Shown here piece by piece: positions 63,672 through 64,000 of a stretch of 64,000 bases of DNA. Source of the DNA: a virus; the IMG/VR virus record IMGVR_UViG_3300009127_000001, positions 1 to 64,000 of that record, one strand, 5' to 3'. How positions within the stretch are numbered: the first letter of the stretch is position 1; every line of letters starts with the position of its first letter. Made by a program: the position numbers and the translations under genes. The notes under the pieces were generated by a model. The model had not been told where the DNA came from and made no database searches. It saw only the letters and a list, made by a program, of their open reading frames with translations.

Positions 63672-64000
63672 ATGAAGATTTGTTCTAAATGTGGTATTGC
63701 CAAAAAAGAAAATGACTTTGCTTTTAGGTATGATAAAGGGATTCGTAAGCGGCGAGGTACATGCAAAGAATGTATGAATAAGACTAGAAGCCAATTAGCC
63801 GCGCGGCCAGAATATAGACAACAATATAATGCACGTCGAAGAGAACGGAGGTTAGAAAAAGCAAAATTTTTATTCGATTATCTAAGCAATCATGAATGTG
63901 TGTGTGGAGAATCGAACCCATTTATTTTGCAATTTGATCATGTTCGCGGCGAGAAGCTGTTTGGGATTGGTGCAGAAATTAGGGAGAAATCCTTAGAAGA
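63672..64000 (+). CDS. HNH homing endonuclease, cut by the window end
   Basis: N-terminal 109 residues of a zinc-ribbon HNH protein. ICSKCGIAKKENDFAFRYDK and CKECMNKTRSQ form the ribbon, then a basic helix, then CVCGESNPFILQFDHVRGEK, the start of the HNH core with the catalytic histidine in DHVRG. It is related to the gene at 4119, which has CACCGE and TIDHIN in the same order. The C-terminus lies outside the window. Confidence 0.8.
   Translation, partial: MKICSKCGIAKKENDFAFRYDKGIRKRRGTCKECMNKTRSQLAARPEYRQQYNARRRERRLEKAKFLFDYLSNHECVCGESNPFILQFDHVRGEKLFGIGAEIREKSLE

Overview
The window is 64 kb of a tailed bacteriophage genome with a contractile tail (myovirus), most likely part of a large (jumbo-type) phage with a T4-like virion plan. 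The support is a tail sheath protein, a proximal tail terminator, three tail-tube-like proteins, a gp26-like baseplate or chaperone protein, a 1,543-residue tape measure protein, a gp53-like wedge protein, a gp27-like hub, a gp5-like spike, very dense gene packing on both strands, many ATGA/TAATG start-stop overlaps and many free-standing homing endonucleases. Capsid, portal and terminase genes are not seen and presumably lie outside. The host cannot be named. The DNA is AT-rich overall, with a few clearly more GC-rich genes.

Layout. (1) 1-4.7 kb: the acidic tail of a truncated protein, a FEN-type 5'-3' exonuclease, a sulfotransferase, a papain-like amidase fold protein, a nuclease-like protein, twin Cys-rich small proteins and an HNH endonuclease. 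(2) 4.7-15 kb: a membrane protein, a run of heavily overlapping unknown genes, four glycosyltransferase-like genes (one with two GT domains), a second sulfotransferase, a macro-domain protein and a zinc-metalloprotease-like gene. (3) 15-24 kb: small coiled-coil proteins, a membrane micropeptide, a tRNA-like RNA, a membrane-anchored TAXI-type solute-binding protein, an NAD-dependent DNA ligase with altered core residues, GDP-mannose 4,6-dehydratase, and a thioredoxin-like secreted protein whose frame is broken by a 28-nt tandem duplication. (4) 24-30 kb, partly minus strand: a fibre-like protein with 26 HTTD-type repeats, two paralogous small virion-type proteins and other virion candidates. 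(5) 30-45 kb: a PcfJ-like protein, probable neck proteins, tail terminator, sheath, tube paralogues and a gp26-like protein with a possible frameshift product. (6) 45-52 kb: a membrane receiver protein, a small membrane protein and a Cache/GAF/PAS sensor with no output domain, then primase, a HAD phosphatase, a broken gene and two HNH genes. (7) 52-64 kb: tape measure and baseplate genes, with the hub gene inverted and two HNH genes interspersed.

Together the genes make a contractile tail, supply replication enzymes (exonuclease, primase, ligase, nucleotidase-type HAD) and carry a large accessory set. The accessory genes point to two themes. One is making or decorating glycans (GDP-mannose dehydratase, glycosyltransferases, two sulfotransferases). 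The other is sensing or binding small molecules at the host membrane (TAXI-type protein, Cache/GAF/PAS sensor, membrane-tethered receiver). Most intergenic gaps are below 100 bases and none exceeds 150. All assignments rest on reading motifs by eye; no database search was possible.
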